A stretch of 64,000 bases of DNA, taken from positions 11,854 through 75,853 of the forward strand of contig CAYNYK010000007.1 of NCBI GenBank assembly GCA_964401335.1, read 5' to 3'. The notes under the pieces were generated by a model. It did no database searches. It was not told the DNA's origin and saw only the letters and a list, made by a program, of their open reading frames with translations. Shown here piece by piece: positions 61,530-64,000 of the stretch. Position numbers and translations under genes: made by a program. Every line of letters begins with the position of its first letter. Position 1 is the first letter of the stretch. This DNA is from JAAYCU01 sp964401335. Its GTDB lineage: Bacteria; Planctomycetota; Phycisphaerae; UBA1845; PWPN01.

Positions 61530-63008
61530 ATGTACAAGCTTGACTACAGTTCAACAGAAGGGTCAGCGGACATATCGCTGTTCGTTGAAACATTAAACAC
61601 TTTGAGCGAGCATCCCTTATCGGGCGTCCGCGACCTTTTCGATCCGCAACGCGAGTTGGTGGTCACGCGGGCACCCGGACGCCTCGATTTGATGGGTGGT
61701 ATCGCCGATTACAGTGGATCGCTGGTTTTGCAGTGGCCGATCCGCGAGGCCGTCTGCGTTGCCTTGCAGCGTCGTCCCGACCGTATCCTGCGTATCGTCA
61801 GCCTCGGATCGCCGGACGAGCCGCGCGAGCCGGTTTTCGAGATGCCCTTGGCGAGTTTGGAGCAGGATGGGTGGCCGCTGTCCTACGCCGCCGCCCGGGC
61901 GTATTTCCAGAAAGATCCCCGCACCCATTGGGCCGCCTATGTCGCTGGTGCTTTCCTTGTCCTTCTGCATGAGAAGCAAGCGACATTCGCCGACGGGGCA
62001 AGTCTGCTGATCGCCTCGGCCGTCCCGGAGGGCAAGGGGGTCAGTTCATCGGCGGCTATCGAGGTGGCGGTCATGCAGGCCGTCGCCGCCGCTTATGAGA
62101 TGACCTTTGCACCCAAGGTACTGGCTGTCCTGTGTCAGAAGGTCGAAAACCTCGTGGCCGGCGCGCCGTGCGGAGTCATGGACCAGATGACCGCCGCTTG
62201 TGGGCAGGAAGGACGCTTGCTCAGCCTGCTCTGTCAGCCCGCGGAGTTGAACCCGAGCGTGCCGGTGCCCGAGGGAGTTGCCTTCTGGGGGCTGGACTCC
62301 GGTGTGCGCCATGCGGTTTCCGGGGCCGATTACACCTCCGTGCGGATAGGCGCGTTCATGGGGTATCGCATCATCGCCGACCTGGCTGGCTTAGAGGTCG
62401 AGCCCTCGCGTCAGACTGTCCAACTTGTGCATATCGACGATCCCAAGTGGCGCGGCTATCTGGCCAACATCGGCCCGGCGTGTTTCGAGCGTTACTTCGC
62501 CGCCCGCCTGCCGGAAAGCATTCTCGGCCGGGATTTTCTCGACCGCTATTTTGGCACCACTGACCCGGTCACCCAAATCGATCCCGAGCGTACCTATGCC
62601 GTTCGCGTACCGACGGCCCATCCGATTTACGAGCATTTCCGCGTCTGCGCGTTTCAGGAGTTGCTCGGCGGCAAATGCACCGAACAAGCTCTGGAACTGA
62701 TAGGCGAATTGATGTATCAAAGCCATGTCAGTTACTCGGCTTGCGGGCTGGGTTGCGTGGACACGGACCGGTTGGTGGATCTGGTGCGGCAGGCCGGGCC
62801 ACCAAAGGGGCTTTATGGCGCCAAGATTACCGGTGGCGGCAGTGGCGGGACCGTGGCGGTCCTCGGTCGGCCGGAAGCAGATGCCGTCGTCCATGAAATC
62901 GCCGAGCGCTATGCCCAGGCGACGGGCCATCGGCCTCATGTGTTCAGCGGCTCATCGCCCGGCGCAGCCGATTTTGGATGTCTGCGGTTGAAAGGGAGCC
63001 GGCCTTAA
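61530..63008 (+). CDS. GHMP-family sugar kinase (L-arabinokinase/galactokinase-like)
   Basis: The protein of about 492 residues has the GHMP motifs: VTRAPGRLDLMGGIADYSGS (motif 1), the ATP loop PEGKGVSSSAAIEVAVMQ (motif 2) and KITGGGSGGTVAVLG (motif 3). RLDLMGGIADYSGS is closer to plant L-arabinokinase and long galactokinase-like proteins than to classical GalK (RVNLIGEHTDYNDG). The length also fits this group. It probably makes galactose- or arabinose-1-phosphate for galT/galE. The start is unsure: an upstream ATG (61476) is in frame and neither has a good ribosome site. Confidence 0.85.
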   Translation: MYKLDYSSTEGSADISLFVETLNTLSEHPLSGVRDLFDPQRELVVTRAPGRLDLMGGIADYSGSLVLQWPIREAVCVALQRRPDRILRIVSLGSPDEPREPVFEMPLASLEQDGWPLSYAAARAYFQKDPRTHWAAYVAGAFLVLLHEKQATFADGASLLIASAVPEGKGVSSSAAIEVAVMQAVAAAYEMTFAPKVLAVLCQKVENLVAGAPCGVMDQMTAACGQEGRLLSLLCQPAELNPSVPVPEGVAFWGLDSGVRHAVSGADYTSVRIGAFMGYRIIADLAGLEVEPSRQTVQLVHIDDPKWRGYLANIGPACFERYFAARLPESILGRDFLDRYFGTTDPVTQIDPERTYAVRVPTAHPIYEHFRVCAFQELLGGKCTEQALELIGELMYQSHVSYSACGLGCVDTDRLVDLVRQAGPPKGLYGAKITGGGSGGTVAVLGRPEADAVVHEIAERYAQATGHRPHVFSGSSPGAADFGCLRLKGSRP

Positions 63009-63051
63009 GGCTTACTGGCTGCATATCGAAAGCGAAAGAAAGGTTATATCT

Positions 63052-64000
63052 ATGGCCATATTGGTAACGGGCGGCGCGGGGTATATCGGCAGTGTATGCG
63101 TCGAGATGCTTCAACAGCGCGGCGAGGACGTGGTGGTACTCGATAACCTGTATCGCGGCCACCGCGCCGCGGTTGACCCGGCGTTGCCATTTTACGAAGG
63201 TAATATCGGCGACCGCTCCTTGGTATCCCGCATTACCCGCGAGCACAAACTCGAGGCCTGCATCCATTTCGCCGCTCTGGCCTACGTCGGAGAATCGGTG
63301 CATGAGCCGGACCGCTATTTCGCCAACAACGTCGAGCAGGGCATCGCCCTGTTCGAACAGTTGATCAAGGCCGGAGTGCGCCGCCTGGTTTTCAGCTCGA
63401 CCTGCGCAACTTACGGCGAGCCGCAACGTATACCCATTTCCGAAGACCATCCGCAATCGCCGACCAATCCCTACGGCTGGACCAAGTTTTTCATCGAGCG
63501 GATACTGGAAAGCTACGACCGGGCCTTCGGTCTTAAATTCGCCGCCCTGCGCTACTTCAACGCGGCCGGGGCGACAAACCGTTGCGGCGAAGACCACGAG
63601 CCGGAAACGCATTTGATTCCCAACGTATTGGCCGCGGCCGCCGGCAAATTGCCCTTTGTTTCCGTCTTCGGCAATACCTATCCGACACCCGACGGGACGC
63701 CCATCCGCGATTACATCCATATCACGGACCTCGACCGGGCGCACCTGCTGGCCCTGGATTATCTGCGCGAGGGTGGTGAATCGTGCTTTCTGAATCTCGG
63801 GACGGGCAGCGGGTTTTCCGTGATGGAGGTGATCGAAACCTCTCGCCGGGTTACCAGCCGCGACATCAAGGTGAAAATCGAACCACCGCGGGCGGGCGAC
63901 CCCTCCCGCCTCTTGGCCCAGGATAATAAGGCCCGGCATAACCACGGCTGTCACCCGCAATCCCCAATTCTGAAAGCAAAAACCCAAACCCCATGGAAAT
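63052..64000 (+). CDS. galE: UDP-glucose 4-epimerase, 3' end outside the window
   Basis: GalE interconverts UDP-glucose and UDP-galactose with bound NAD. It has the Rossmann motif LVTGGAGYIGS, the catalytic Ser/Thr region FSSTCATYGEP, YGWTK (Tyr/Lys), LRYFNAAGAT and RDYIHITDLDRAHLLAL. AAAGG precedes the ATG at 63052. The last about 25 codons before the edge deviate strongly from the family (expected ELGWxPQxPDLxxIIxTAWxW; here NHGCHPQSPILKAKTQTPWK) although the frame stays open. This suggests poor base quality at the contig end. Confidence 0.93.
   Translation, partial: MAILVTGGAGYIGSVCVEMLQQRGEDVVVLDNLYRGHRAAVDPALPFYEGNIGDRSLVSRITREHKLEACIHFAALAYVGESVHEPDRYFANNVEQGIALFEQLIKAGVRRLVFSSTCATYGEPQRIPISEDHPQSPTNPYGWTKFFIERILESYDRAFGLKFAALRYFNAAGATNRCGEDHEPETHLIPNVLAAAAGKLPFVSVFGNTYPTPDGTPIRDYIHITDLDRAHLLALDYLREGGESCFLNLGTGSGFSVMEVIETSRRVTSRDIKVKIEPPRAGDPSRLLAQDNKARHNHGCHPQSPILKAKTQTPWK

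Overview
The window reads as a chromosomal contig of a free-living Gram-negative bacterium, most likely a planctomycete of the Phycisphaerae type. This is an inference from gene content. The genome carries many secreted sugar-active or propeller proteins (a DUF1080 domain, two SGNH hydrolases, DUF4838, a GH43-like protein, Kelch and LamG proteins), a PEP-CTERM protein with VPEP anchor, a dockerin-like half repeat, a full Na+-translocating NQR, a flagellar cluster with L and P ring genes, and a peptidoglycan gene (murD). No rRNA or tRNA gene and no CRISPR array was found. A run of ten N at 22767-22776 shows that the sequence is a scaffold.

Layout. 1-4500 holds the end of a DUF1080 protein, recA with a clear promoter, a sugar-phosphate isomerase-like gene and rlmN. 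4700-7900 is a decayed stretch: a zinc-ribbon membrane protein, gene remnants (HicB-like, TMTC-like) abutting a MITE-like repeat, and a GDSL lipoprotein. 7980-23000 is a scavenging region: SGNH hydrolase, parDE, a large secreted protein, nadB, an M24-fold protein, DUF4838, an oligogalacturonate lyase-like Tat protein, a LamG protein split by a propeller, and an endonuclease/exonuclease/phosphatase lipoprotein. 23280-30473 is nqrABCDEF-apbE plus a small Cys-rich membrane protein in the nqrM position, all on the minus strand.

30869-47736 is one long minus-strand flagellar block: an unknown first gene, flgF, flgG, flgA, flgH, flgI, a flgJ-type rod-binding protein, a flgN-like chaperone, flgK, flgL, fliW, csrA and three flagellins. 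The fliW-csrA pair next to flagellins suggests the partner-switch in which FliW holds CsrA until free flagellin releases it. Two flagellin leaders carry hairpins with GGA loops that fit CsrA binding.

47800-56700 mixes repeat arrays, a Kelch protein, the PEP-CTERM protein, a DUF2283/DUF4258 toxin-antitoxin-like pair, murD and a GH43-like secreted protein. 57200-64000 is a Leloir-type sugar module: galT, a phosphohexomutase, a GHMP sugar kinase resembling L-arabinokinase/galactokinase, and galE running off the end.

The most notable signals are: galT with an in-frame TGA exactly at its second zinc cysteine, followed by a SECIS-like hairpin (candidate selenocysteine); murD carrying about 65 extra residues encoded by an intergenic repeat family; two further dispersed palindromic repeat families; and a LamG fold interrupted by a whole propeller.
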